64,000 nucleotides of DNA from Halosimplex pelagicum (lineage in GTDB: Archaea > Halobacteriota > Halobacteria > Halobacteriales > Haloarculaceae). The notes under the pieces are model-generated. The model was not told where the DNA came from. It was given only the letters and a program-made list of their open reading frames with translations, and searched no databases. Location of the stretch: NCBI RefSeq assembly GCF_013415905.1, contig NZ_CP058909.1:1-64000 (forward strand), given 5' to 3'. This document shows positions 7,775 through 15,944 of this stretch, piece after piece. A program made the position numbers and the translations under genes. Numbering within the stretch: the first letter of the stretch is position 1; each line of letters starts with the position of its first letter.

Positions 7775-8533
7775 ATGCCAGACTTCGACGGCAAGACAGC
7801 GATCGTGACGGGTGCGAGCGGCGGTATCGGCGAGGCGGCGGCGAAACGCTTCGCCGAGGCGGGCGCGTCGGTGGTCGTCGCCGACCTGAAAGTCGAGGAA
7901 GGCGAGGCAACAGTCGCGGACATCGAGGAGGCGGGCGGGCAGGCGACGTTCGTCGAGACGGACGTGAGCGACCCGCGGGACGCAGGCGCGATGGTCGACG
8001 TAGCGGTCGACGCCTACGGCGGGCTGGACTTCGCGTTCAACAACGCCGGTGTCGAGGGCGAGCGCGAGGCGACGAGCGACCAGTCGGTCGACAACTTCGA
8101 GCGGGTGGTCGACATCAACCTGAAGGGCGTGTTCCTCGGAATGCGCACCGAGATACCGGTCATGCTCGACAGCGGCGGCGGCGCGGTCGTCAACACCTCG
8201 TCGATCGCCGGACAGCTCGGTTTCCCGGAGATCAGTCCGTACGTCGCGAGCAAGTTCGGCGTGATCGGCCTGACGAAGACCGCGGCGCTGGAGTACAGCG
8301 GCGAGGGCGTCCGCGTCAACGCGGTGTGTCCCGGCGTCATCGACACGCCGATGGTGCAGCAGTCGCGGGAGGAGGACCCCGAGATGATGGAGCAGACCGA
8401 GGCCGCGACGCCGATCGGCCGGCTCGGCGAACCCGAGGAGATCGGTGACGCCGCCGTCTGGCTCTGCTCGGACGAGGCGTCGTTCGTGACCGGCGAAGCG
8501 ATGACGGTCGACGGCGGGTACACGAGTCAGTAG
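7775..8533 (+). CDS. Short-chain dehydrogenase/reductase (SDR)
   Basis: A 252-residue classical SDR oxidoreductase. The cofactor motif TGASGGIG is at residues 12-19, NNAG near 90, and the catalytic Ser-Tyr-Lys triad can be read in NTSSIAG, then SPYVASKFG. The PG-IDTPM motif and the C-terminal GGYTSQ are typical of the family. Asp at the end of the second strand (VVADLK) suggests NAD(H) rather than NADP(H). The substrate cannot be named. It is the last gene before kae1-bud32, and its stop lies 114 bp upstream of that start. Confidence 0.92.
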   Translation: MPDFDGKTAIVTGASGGIGEAAAKRFAEAGASVVVADLKVEEGEATVADIEEAGGQATFVETDVSDPRDAGAMVDVAVDAYGGLDFAFNNAGVEGEREATSDQSVDNFERVVDINLKGVFLGMRTEIPVMLDSGGGAVVNTSSIAGQLGFPEISPYVASKFGVIGLTKTAALEYSGEGVRVNAVCPGVIDTPMVQQSREEDPEMMEQTEAATPIGRLGEPEEIGDAAVWLCSDEASFVTGEAMTVDGGYTSQ

Positions 8534-8647
8534 TTCCCGACGACGCCGGTCGGTGGATCGCGGTCGCCGGCGACAGACTCCGACGGTGGCCGCCGCCCCC
8601 AGACCGAAGTCGTCTTTTCGCTGGCCGGCCGACGCGGTAGCAAGCGA

Positions 8648-10339
8648 ATGGCTCCGACCTCGTCACCGGCCGGCGCGTCCGACGACATCCAGCGCGTGCT
8701 GGGCATCGAGGGGACCGCCTGGGCGGCCAGCGCCGCCGTCTACGAGGTCGAGAGCGACGAGGTGAGCATCGAGAGCGACCCCTACCAGCCCGAGAGCGGC
8801 GGCATCCACCCCCGCGAGGCCGCCGAGCACATGAGCGAGGCCGTCCCGAGCGTCGTCGAGACGATGCTCGAAGCGGCCGGCGAGCGGGCGGCCGAGGAGG
8901 GCCGGGACCCCGAGGACGCCCCGATCGACGCGGTCGCCTTCTCCCGCGGCCCCGGTCTGGGTCCCTGCCTGCGCATCGTCGGGACGGCGGCTCGCGCCGT
9001 CGCCCAGCGGTTCGACGTGCCGCTCGTGGGAGTCAACCACATGGTCGCCCACCTGGAGATCGGTCGCCACTACTCGGGCTTCGACGCGCCCGTCTGTCTC
9101 AACGCCAGCGGCGCCAACGCGCACGTCCTCGCCTACCGGAACGGCCGCTACCGCGTGCTCGGCGAGACGATGGACACCGGCGTCGGCAACGCGCTGGACA
9201 AGTTCACCCGCCATGTCGGCTGGTCCCACCCCGGTGGGCCGAAGGTCGAAAACCACGCGAAATCGGGCGAGTACGTCGACCTCCCCTACGTCGTCAAGGG
9301 GATGGATTTCTCCTTCTCGGGGATCATGAGCGCGGCGAAGGAGGAGTACGACTCCGGGACACCCGTCGAGGACGTGTGTCGCGGCCTGGAGGAGACCGTC
9401 TTCGCGATGCTGACGGAGGTCAGCGAGCGGGCGCTGTCGCTGACCGGCCGGGAGGCGCTCGTCCTCGGCGGCGGCGTCGGGCAGAACGAGCGCCTCCAGG
9501 GGATGCTCCGGGAGATGTGCGCCCAGCGCGGCGCCGACCTGCACGTCCCGGAGGATCGGTTCCTGCGGGACAACGCGGGGATGATCGCGGTACTGGGCGC
9601 GAAGATGGCCGCCGGGGGCGACACGCTCGCTATCGAGGAGTCGGCCATCGACGCCGACTTCCGGCCCGACGAGGTGCCGGTGACCTGGCGGGCCGGCGAG
9701 CCCGAACCGGCGCCCGCCGCGTCGACGCGGGTCGAGGTGGGCGACGCGGCCCAACAGCAGGGCGCCGAAGCGACCGTCTCGATCGAGGGCGACCGCGTGG
9801 TCAAGCGGCGCGTGCCTCGCTCCTATCGCCACCCCGCGCTCGACGAGCGGCTGCGCCGCGAGCGGACGCGGGTCGAGGCGAGACTCACCAGCGAGGCGCG
9901 CCGCCGTGGCGTCCCGACGCCGCTCGTCCTCGACGTGGACACCGCCGAGTCGACGATCACCTTCCAGCGGGTCGGCGACCGCGATCTGGACGCCGGGCTG
10001 ACCGCCGAGCGGGCGCGGGCGGTGGGCCGCCACCTCGCGACGATCCACGACGCCGGGTTCGTCCACGGCGACCCGACGACCCGCAACGTCCGCGTCGCGT
10101 CGGACACCGGCGACGGCGACCGCGTCTTCCTCATCGACTTCGGGCTGGGCTATCACACCGGCCACGAGGAGGACCACGCGATGGATCTGCACGTCTTCGC
10201 CCAGAGCCTCGCCGGGACGGCCGACGACGCCGACCGACTGCAGGCCGCCGCCGAGGACGCCTACCGCGCGACCAGCGATCGGGGCGATATCGTCCTCGAC
10301 CGCCTCCGGGCGGTCGAGGGGCGGGGCCGCTACCAGTGA
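8648..10339 (+). CDS. kae1-bud32: Kae1-Bud32 fusion: tRNA threonylcarbamoyladenosine synthase plus KEOPS kinase
   Basis: A 563-residue fusion of the two central KEOPS subunits, which make the t6A modification at position 37 of ANN-decoding tRNAs. The Kae1 half (about 1-330) has the iron-binding motif HMVAH, the SRGPGLGPCL nucleotide loop and GGGVGQNERL. A short linker with Ala/Pro leads to the Bud32 half (about 365-563), which has the kinase motifs VHGDPTTRNV and LIDFGLGYHT. The fusion is usual in Euryarchaeota. A TATA-like T-rich stretch (TCGTCTTTTC) lies near -30. The start region is duplicated as a decayed copy at 6461-6613. Confidence 0.96.
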   Translation: MAPTSSPAGASDDIQRVLGIEGTAWAASAAVYEVESDEVSIESDPYQPESGGIHPREAAEHMSEAVPSVVETMLEAAGERAAEEGRDPEDAPIDAVAFSRGPGLGPCLRIVGTAARAVAQRFDVPLVGVNHMVAHLEIGRHYSGFDAPVCLNASGANAHVLAYRNGRYRVLGETMDTGVGNALDKFTRHVGWSHPGGPKVENHAKSGEYVDLPYVVKGMDFSFSGIMSAAKEEYDSGTPVEDVCRGLEETVFAMLTEVSERALSLTGREALVLGGGVGQNERLQGMLREMCAQRGADLHVPEDRFLRDNAGMIAVLGAKMAAGGDTLAIEESAIDADFRPDEVPVTWRAGEPEPAPAASTRVEVGDAAQQQGAEATVSIEGDRVVKRRVPRSYRHPALDERLRRERTRVEARLTSEARRRGVPTPLVLDVDTAESTITFQRVGDRDLDAGLTAERARAVGRHLATIHDAGFVHGDPTTRNVRVASDTGDGDRVFLIDFGLGYHTGHEEDHAMDLHVFAQSLAGTADDADRLQAAAEDAYRATSDRGDIVLDRLRAVEGRGRYQ

Positions 10340-10395
10340 CCGCCCCGGCGCGGTCGCCCCGGCTGTCGGCGTTCCTGTCGCTCGTCACCAATGAG

Positions 10396-10403
10396 TTTTA
10401 AAT
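10396..10403 (+). promoter_or_regulatory. TATA box of the universal stress protein gene
   Basis: TTTTAAAT centred about 29 nt upstream of ATG 10429, the spacing expected for a leaderless haloarchaeal transcript. Confidence 0.7.
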
Positions 10404-10428
10404 AGCAGTCGGCGAACATACGAACACT

Positions 10429-10881
10429 ATGGACCGACCGCTTGTGGTCTACGACGACGAGAACACGGAACTGCTCGAAGAGGCGGGGGAGATTGCGTCG
10501 GGCGTCGACGCCCAGCTGATCGTCCTCTCGCTGATGACCGCGGACGAGTTCAGAGAGGCCCGCGAGGCGCTCGACGTGGTCGCCCAGGAGGAACACACCG
10601 CCTACGACGACAGCGTCGTCATCGACGCGGCGAAGAAACAGGCCCGCGAGGCGGCCAAGGATCTCTTCGACGACGACGTCGACTACCGCGTCATCGGTGC
10701 TCGGATCGGCGACGGCGAGAGCGAGGCCGACCGCATCCTCGAGGTCGCCGACGACAACGGCGTCGACCACGTGTTCATCACCGGGCAGAAGCGCTCGCCG
10801 ACGGGGAAAGCCGTCTTCGGCGACCGCGTCCAGTCGATCATCCTCAACTTCGACGGCCCGGTGACGAGCCTGCTCGGCTGA
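10429..10881 (+). CDS. Universal stress protein (UspA) family
   Basis: A 150-residue cytoplasmic UspA-domain protein. The fold signatures are the first strand PLVVYDDEN, the segment DHVFITGQKRSPTGKAVFG, which fits the nucleotide-binding G-2X-G-9X pattern, and the final VQSIILNFDGPVTSLL strand. ATP binding is plausible. Haloarchaea have many such proteins with mostly unknown specific roles. A strong TATA box (TTTTAAAT) precedes it, and the transcript is probably leaderless. Confidence 0.9.
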   Translation: MDRPLVVYDDENTELLEEAGEIASGVDAQLIVLSLMTADEFREAREALDVVAQEEHTAYDDSVVIDAAKKQAREAAKDLFDDDVDYRVIGARIGDGESEADRILEVADDNGVDHVFITGQKRSPTGKAVFGDRVQSIILNFDGPVTSLLG

Positions 10882-10942
10882 CGGACACCAGCCCGCTCGG
10901 GTAACGGAAGACTTACTCCGTCCGACCCGCTGGCCGGACACG

Positions 10943-12514
10943 ATGGGCGACCAGCAGCCCCGGCGACGACGGACCTTCCTCCGGCGCGCCGGGACGAGTG
11001 CGCTCGCCCTGGCGACGCTCGGCGCCGCCGGACCCGGCGCCGCATCGACAGTCCCCGAGAGCGACGCGGCCGGCGACCGATCGGACTCCGGTGGCGCCCC
11101 CGCCGGTTCCGGGTCAGACCCCTCGGCCGCGCTCGACCTGCAGTCGGCCGTCTCGGCCGGGCCGACGCGGTGGCCGCAGTTCCAGGCGGACGCGGTCAAC
11201 AGCGGATTCACGGACGTTCCGGGGCCCGCCGAGGCGTCGACCGCCTGGACGTTCGACACCGGGTCGCCCGGTCGGGCGACGGTCACGGCGACGGCGGCGG
11301 CGACCGGGACGCCCGCCGACGGTACCTCCGACGACCCGACCGACAACGTCGTCTCCTCGCCGGCCGTCGCCGACGGCACCGTCTACGTCGGCAGCAACAG
11401 TGGGAGCCTCTACGCCGTCGACGCCGCGAGCGGGGCGGAGCAGTGGGCCTACGGGACCGGCTCGGGCCCCGACTCCAGGGAGGAAGTGATGTCCTCGCCG
11501 GCCGTCGTCGACGGCACCGTCTACGTCGGGAGCCACGACGGACGCCTCCACGCCGTCGACGCCGAGAGCGGCGAGGGTGAGTGGACCTTCGAGACCGACG
11601 GCACCGTCTTCGCGTCGCCGACCTACCGCGACGGGACGCTCTACGTCGGCAGCCAGGCCGGGACGATGTACGCGGTCGACACCGCCGGCGAGGAGGTCTG
11701 GAGCACGTCGGTCGCCGACCGCGTCGACTCGACGGCCGCCGTCGTCGACGACACGGTGTACGTCGGCCGCTGGAACGACGACCGCACCGGCAGCGTGGTC
11801 GCGCTCGACGCCGCGAGCGGCGAGGAGACCCTGACGTACGAGGCCCGCGGCGAGGTCGCCTGCTCGCCGACCGTGACCGGCAGCGTCGTCTACTTCGGCG
11901 ACTACACGGGCGTGATCTACGCCATCGACGCCGGCAGGGCCGAACTCGTCTGGGGCCGCCAGCTCGGCGGGCCGGTGCTCTCCTCGCCGGTCGTCGTCGA
12001 CGGCACCGTCTACGTCGGGAGCTTCGGCGGTACCTTCTGGGCGCTCGACGCCGCCAACGGCGACATCGAGTGGTCGTACGAGACCGACGACCAGATATTC
12101 AGCTCCCCCGCCATCACCGGCGACACCGTCTACGTCGGCAGCGGGGATGCGAACCTCTACGCGATCGACCGTGAGAGCGGGCGGGAACAGTTCGCCGTCG
12201 AGACGGACGGGCCGGTCCTCTCCTCGCCCGCGGTGACCGCCGGCGCGGTCTTCGTCGGCAGCAGCGACAGTTTCGTCTACGCCGTCGGCGACCCGACCGG
12301 CGGCGAGTCCGTGAGCGCGACGCCGCCCGGCGGGACGGACGGGTCGCCGTCGGGGACGCCCGACACGGGCGGGTCGGGAGCCCCCGAGGAGACGACCGCC
12401 GGCGACGGCCCCGGCTTCGGCGCCGTCGGCGCGCTCGCCGGCCTCGGCCTCGGCGCCTGGCACCGGGTGCGAACCGGGAGCCCCGACGACACCGGACCGG
12501 ACGCGGACGACTGA
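10943..12514 (+). CDS. Tat-exported PQQ-type beta-propeller protein
   Basis: A 523-residue secreted protein. The N-terminal signal carries a twin-arginine motif (RRRTFLRRAG) before an Ala/Leu-rich helix, pointing to Tat export. The body holds about eight repeats of the BamB/PQQ-like propeller with recurring SSPAV-DGTVYVGS and LYAVDA-SG blades. A Gly/Thr/Pro-rich region follows, then a PGF-CTERM-like segment (GPGFGAVGALAGLG) that is followed by an unusual polar extension of about 14 residues instead of ending in arginines. It is probably anchored at the cell surface; enzymatic activity is not established. Confidence 0.87.
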   Translation: MGDQQPRRRRTFLRRAGTSALALATLGAAGPGAASTVPESDAAGDRSDSGGAPAGSGSDPSAALDLQSAVSAGPTRWPQFQADAVNSGFTDVPGPAEASTAWTFDTGSPGRATVTATAAATGTPADGTSDDPTDNVVSSPAVADGTVYVGSNSGSLYAVDAASGAEQWAYGTGSGPDSREEVMSSPAVVDGTVYVGSHDGRLHAVDAESGEGEWTFETDGTVFASPTYRDGTLYVGSQAGTMYAVDTAGEEVWSTSVADRVDSTAAVVDDTVYVGRWNDDRTGSVVALDAASGEETLTYEARGEVACSPTVTGSVVYFGDYTGVIYAIDAGRAELVWGRQLGGPVLSSPVVVDGTVYVGSFGGTFWALDAANGDIEWSYETDDQIFSSPAITGDTVYVGSGDANLYAIDRESGREQFAVETDGPVLSSPAVTAGAVFVGSSDSFVYAVGDPTGGESVSATPPGGTDGSPSGTPDTGGSGAPEETTAGDGPGFGAVGALAGLGLGAWHRVRTGSPDDTGPDADD

Positions 12515-12650
12515 CGGCGGAGCGGCCTGTCGCGATCCGCCGCGATCTGACAGGATCGATCGACGTTCCGGGCGGTTCGGCCGTGACCCCGGCACGGTGC
12601 CGTCGCTTGCGGTGGAAAACGACTTAACGGGGCCGCCCGTATCCTGGCAC

Positions 12651-12932
12651 ATGGTCGACAAGCCCACTTCGGGGTCGCTGTTCGGCATTCCGTACAACTT
12701 CGAGCAGCCCAGTCTCAAGCGGATGCTCTCGACGTACTGGCAGCCCGGCGAGGGGATGCTCGTCGAGAAACCGTTCGGCGTCGGCTACACGCTCAACCTC
12801 GCCTCCTGGCGCTCGTGGGTCGTCCTCGCGGTCGCCGGCGCCCTCTGGTGGCAGGGGAACCAGAGCGCCGGCGAGGCCGAGTTCGACGAGGAAGCAGACG
12901 AGGACCCGGTCGAAGTCGTCGTCGAGGACTGA
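12651..12932 (+). CDS. Small conserved protein resembling DUF5808
   Basis: A 93-residue protein with one membrane-like helix (WVVLAVAGALWW). The N-terminal part, FGIPYNFEQPSLKRM, followed by WQPGEGMLVEKPFGVGYTLN, resembles the DUF5808 pattern (Y-F-P then W-P-D and FG-G-T-N). The C-terminus is strongly acidic. I chose ATG 12651 because a TATA-like ACTTAACG lies about 27 nt upstream; an in-frame GTG at 12597 is less likely. Function unknown. Confidence 0.75.
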   Translation: MVDKPTSGSLFGIPYNFEQPSLKRMLSTYWQPGEGMLVEKPFGVGYTLNLASWRSWVVLAVAGALWWQGNQSAGEAEFDEEADEDPVEVVVED

Positions 12933-13028
12933 GTGCCGACGCCGTTTCTCCGCTCGCTTCGACGCCGGAGCGACGGCGCCGGCGCTCGGATCGACGCGAC
13001 TTTGGCCGCCCGAGCGTAGCCCTCGGGT

Positions 13029-13703
13029 ATGACCGTCACCTTCGTCACCACGAATCCGGGAAAGGTCAACGAGGCCCGTGAGTACCTCGCCGAGCCGGTC
13101 GAACAGCTCGACTTCGACACGCCGGAGATCCAGAGTGCGGACCTGGGCGCCATCGCCGCCCACAAGGCCCGAGCGGCCTACGAGCACGCGGGCGAGCCGG
13201 TGTTCGTCGACGACGCCGGGCTGTTCGTCGACGCCTTCGACGGGTTCCCCGGCCCCTACTCCTCGTACGTCCACGACACCGTCGGCGTCGAGCGCGTCTG
13301 GCGACTGACCAGCGAGGAGGACGACCGCGCCGCCAGTTTCCGCGGCGTCGTCGCCTACTGCGACGGCCAGGAGTTCGAAGCGACGCCCGAGCCGGTTGAC
13401 CGCGAGGACCGTCGAGGTCGAGACCTCGCGGCCGACGAGCGCGGAGCGGCGACGACCGACGAACAGGTCCGGACAGACGACGGAGACGGCGATGCCCTCC
13501 CCGTCAAGCTCTTCTACGGCGTCGTCCCGGGCGAGATCGTCGCACCCCGCGGCGACGGCGGGTTCGGCTACGACCCCATCTTCGAGTACGACGACCGCAC
13601 GTTCGCCGAGATGGACCCCGACGAGAAGAACGCCGTCTCCCACCGCGGGCGCGCGCTGGCGAAGTTCGCCGACTGGCTCGCCGAGCGCGACACCCCCGAG
13701 TGA
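13029..13703 (+). CDS. rdgB: Non-canonical purine NTP pyrophosphatase (XTP/dITP diphosphatase)
   Basis: A 224-residue Ham1/RdgB enzyme that hydrolyses XTP, ITP and dITP and keeps deaminated purines out of nucleic acids. Signature residues are VTTNPGKVNEAR at the start, FVDDAGLFVDAF-GFPGPYSSY, GGFGYDPIF and KNAVSHRGRAL. The protein is longer than the usual 185-190 residues because of an acidic insertion of about 38 residues (roughly 122-160). The DNA of this insertion contains nested inverted repeats (13400-13431). The catalytic core is complete, so activity is expected. Confidence 0.95.
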   Translation: MTVTFVTTNPGKVNEAREYLAEPVEQLDFDTPEIQSADLGAIAAHKARAAYEHAGEPVFVDDAGLFVDAFDGFPGPYSSYVHDTVGVERVWRLTSEEDDRAASFRGVVAYCDGQEFEATPEPVDREDRRGRDLAADERGAATTDEQVRTDDGDGDALPVKLFYGVVPGEIVAPRGDGGFGYDPIFEYDDRTFAEMDPDEKNAVSHRGRALAKFADWLAERDTPE

Positions 13704-13725
13704 GTGTCCAACGGGGCGCCGCAGC

Positions 13726-14196
13726 TCACGCCCGCGGGTCCCGATCGGGACCGGGATACTCGCCGCCCTCGACCGCCTCGTACAGCGATTCGGCGTCGAA
13801 GACGGCCGCGAAGGCCCGCGGGGACCTGACGCTGGCCTCGACGCGCCCGCGGATCGCCGCGCCCGCCGCCGCCGACCCCAGGGACTCGTCGAAGGTGAGG
13901 ACGTGCATCGCACCGCCGTGCAGCGCCGACGCCAGTGCCGGGTGGTCGCCCGCCGGGTGGTCGACCGGCTCGCGGAGCGCCTCGACGCGCTCGCGCCAGT
14001 CGGCAGCGATCTCGGAGTCGGCCAGGTCGGCGATCACCGCCTCGGCGTCGTCCAGCAACGGGTCGCTCGCGACGAGGGCCACCCACGAGTGAGCGCGGAC
14101 GTGGTCGAGCGCCTCGCGGGCGTCGCCGCCGACCAGGAGATCGGCCGCGAGCACGTCCGCGTCCGCGACGATCCGGGCGGGACTCGCCTCGGTCAC
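13726..14196 (-). CDS. PIN-like domain protein
   Basis: A 156-residue protein that resembles PIN-fold nucleases: a first acidic residue in RIVADADVLAADLL, a helical middle, and acidic positions in HVLTFDESLGS. The fit to VapC-type toxins is only partial. It starts at GTG 14196, whose bases overlap the stop of the 35-residue upstream gene (GTGA), so the two are coupled. Such pairing resembles a toxin-antitoxin module, but the same small protein may simply be a housekeeping partner. It is convergent with rdgB. Confidence 0.65.
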   Translation of the reverse strand: MTEASPARIVADADVLAADLLVGGDAREALDHVRAHSWVALVASDPLLDDAEAVIADLADSEIAADWRERVEALREPVDHPAGDHPALASALHGGAMHVLTFDESLGSAAAGAAIRGRVEASVRSPRAFAAVFDAESLYEAVEGGEYPGPDRDPRA

Positions 14197-14300
14197 GGCT
14201 CCTCACCCGACTCCGTCCGCCGCTTGCGAAGCGCGGTCCGGACCGCCTCGCTCGTCACCTCGCGGCCGGCGGCGCGCTCGAAGAGGTCGTCCCAGGTCAT
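14193..14300 (-). CDS. 35-residue protein coupled to the PIN-like gene
   Basis: A 35-residue basic, helix-forming peptide (starting MTWDDLFERAAGR and ending in a KRRTESGEEP tail). It is too short for most gene callers, but it starts at a good ATG, and its TGA overlaps the GTG of the PIN-like gene, which argues that it is real. Size and order are those of a small antitoxin-like partner. No known DNA-binding motif is certain. Confidence 0.6.
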   Translation of the reverse strand: MTWDDLFERAAGREVTSEAVRTALRKRRTESGEEP

Positions 14301-14399
14301 GCCCGAGTCGACGGGTCTCGGCCGGGTAAAACGTGCGGGTCGACCGCTCAGTTCGTGTCGCTTGTCGAGGAGTGGTTTCTGTTGGATGAGTCGTGAACG

Positions 14400-14870
14400 G
14401 AAGTCGACCGACAGCGACCTCACTTGACGAAGACCGCAGGCGATGAAAGCCCTCGCCGCGCTCGCGGTCGCTGAGCGGGATATCCGCGCTCTCGGCACCG
14501 CCCGCGCGGATAGTGCCCGTTCAGGCGACTGAACTGCACGCGAGCGCGCCTCGCCCTTTCAATCCGCCAGGAACCGCAACAGCACCGCGACCGCCCCGCA
14601 CAGCAACTGCAGACGGCCACGAGCCTCCCCAGCCGATTCGCGACACACGAGTCGCGAATCCCTCGCGCGGCTGTTTCGAGCGGCCCGCCAAGCGGCGGGC
14701 ACGCTCGACAGCACGCGCCGACCGCACAGCACCGCCAACTACACGACCTGTCCAGAACACGCCGAAAACGGTCGAATGCACCGTCAGCCATCCGTCTGAC
14801 GGGGGTTTACGTCGACCGGCGGCGGAGGGTCGCGTGGGCGCGCAGCGACGGCCTCATTTCCCATCCTCCC
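14400..14870. other. Hairpin-rich intergenic element, probably a dispersed haloarchaeal repeat
   Basis: This 640-bp gap (14301-14943) has no convincing gene. It holds a perfect 10-bp hairpin (GATTCGCGAC 14635-14644 with GTCGCGAATC 14651-14660) and a second one (GCCCGCC 14683-14689 with GGCGGGC 14694-14700, 4-nt loop), extended by CGAGCG/CGCTCG with one bulged base. The text between 14430 and 14700 looks like an intergenic element I associate with haloarchaeal genomes, but I cannot verify this. Open frames through it give Cys- and Arg-rich nonsense. Confidence 0.5.
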
Positions 14871-14943
14871 CACGGCGCGCCCCCTATCCACTCCAAGACG
14901 CCCGGCGACCGCGGACACGCGGTCCCATCGTTTCCTCGACGCC

Positions 14944-15087
14944 TCACCGCCCGCCAGCGAACCGGCGGTACAGCGCGATCGCGACCAGTCCGAGGATCAC
15001 CACACCGAGAAACTGGACGACGAGACTCGCCAGCAGCTCGTCGCCGCCGGGCGGGGCCGCGGGAAACAGCGGATACGCTCCGGACAC
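14944..15087 (-). CDS. 47-residue single-pass membrane protein
   Basis: A short frame from GTG 15087 to TGA 14944 encodes 47 residues. It has a polar, Pro/Gly-rich N-terminus (FPAAPPGGDEL), one clear hydrophobic helix (VVQFLGVVILGLVAIALY) and a basic end (RRFAGGR), so the C-terminus is probably cytoplasmic. Codon use is G+C rich at third positions as in neighbouring genes. Function unknown. Confidence 0.55.
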   Translation of the reverse strand: MSGAYPLFPAAPPGGDELLASLVVQFLGVVILGLVAIALYRRFAGGR

Positions 15088-15162
15088 GACCGGAGGTCGA
15101 TGCCGCCCGGAAAAGTATCTTCCGCCGTCACTTTCTCGGGTCGCGTCCCGGCCGACGCCCGC

Positions 15163-15834
15163 TCAGGCGGCGGCCGCCTCGTCGCCGCGGAGGAACGCCC
15201 GGATCTCGGGCAGGTCGGCGGGCGCCGCCATCAGCGCCACGTCGTCGCCGGCCTCGATCGCCGTCTGGGGGAGCGGGATCTCCATCGAGGCGTCGCTCCG
15301 CCCGTGGGCGTAGATGTGGGCGTCGCCCTGCAGGTCCACGTCGACGACGCGGCGGCCGATCAGCGGCGAGCCCTCCGGGATGGTGACCGTCGCCACGGAG
15401 AGTTCCTCCGTCAGATCGGCGAGGACGTTGAAGTCACCGCCCAGCAGCGCGGTCTTGGCGCCGGCGGCGCCCAGCCGCTCGGGGTAGATGATCTCGTCGA
15501 CGTCCTCGGCGTACTTCTCGTAGATCTCCTGGCGGTAGTCCTCGTCGATGCGAAGCGCGGTCCGCAGCCCGTGGTGCTTGCCGAGCATGCACGCCGAGAA
15601 GTTGGTGTTGAGATCGCCCGTCAGCGCGCCGACCGCGTCGGCGTCGGCGATGCCAGCCTCCATCAGCGTGGACTCGTCGGCGCCGTCCCCCTCGACGACC
15701 GTGAAGCCCTCCTGGCGGGCGCGCTCGACCTTGTCCGGGTCGTTGTCGACGATCACGAGGTCGTGGCCCTCGCTCTGGAGGATGCGAGCCGTCCGCATCC
15801 CGACGCGACCGAATCCGACGATGACGAACTTCAT
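15163..15834 (-). CDS. TrkA-N/TrkA-C (RCK) domain protein, potassium transport regulator
   Basis: A 223-residue soluble regulatory subunit for K+ channels or Trk transporters. The N-terminal Rossmann domain has the NAD-binding motif GFGRVGMRTA and the acidic end of strand two (VIVDND). The C-terminal TrkA-C domain begins near ATVTIPEGSPLIGRRV. I chose ATG 15834 (MKFVIVGFGR); upstream in-frame sequence lacks similarity. No transporter gene is adjacent, so its membrane partner must be encoded elsewhere. A tandem TrkA-C membrane pair occurs later in the window (40664-43209). Confidence 0.9.
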   Translation of the reverse strand: MKFVIVGFGRVGMRTARILQSEGHDLVIVDNDPDKVERARQEGFTVVEGDGADESTLMEAGIADADAVGALTGDLNTNFSACMLGKHHGLRTALRIDEDYRQEIYEKYAEDVDEIIYPERLGAAGAKTALLGGDFNVLADLTEELSVATVTIPEGSPLIGRRVVDVDLQGDAHIYAHGRSDASMEIPLPQTAIEAGDDVALMAAPADLPEIRAFLRGDEAAAA

Positions 15835-15944
15835 GGGACTCCGTACCACGCCCGAGCACAAAACTGTGTTCCCGGTCGGCCGGCGGGGCAGGGGAGGAGG
15901 GGCGGTGACGGGTCCCGGACCGAAGGGTGGGTGCGGTCCGACCC

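Noticed and set aside
7775..8533. Naming the SDR enzyme as a specific 3-oxoacyl-ACP reductase or glucose dehydrogenase
   Set aside because: SDR sequence motifs give the fold and cofactor but not the substrate, and neighbours offer no pathway.
14420..14791. Minus-strand frame in the hairpin element encoding a Cys/Arg-rich peptide
   Set aside because: Composition is unlike the acidic proteome and its frame runs through the two hairpins; likely non-coding.
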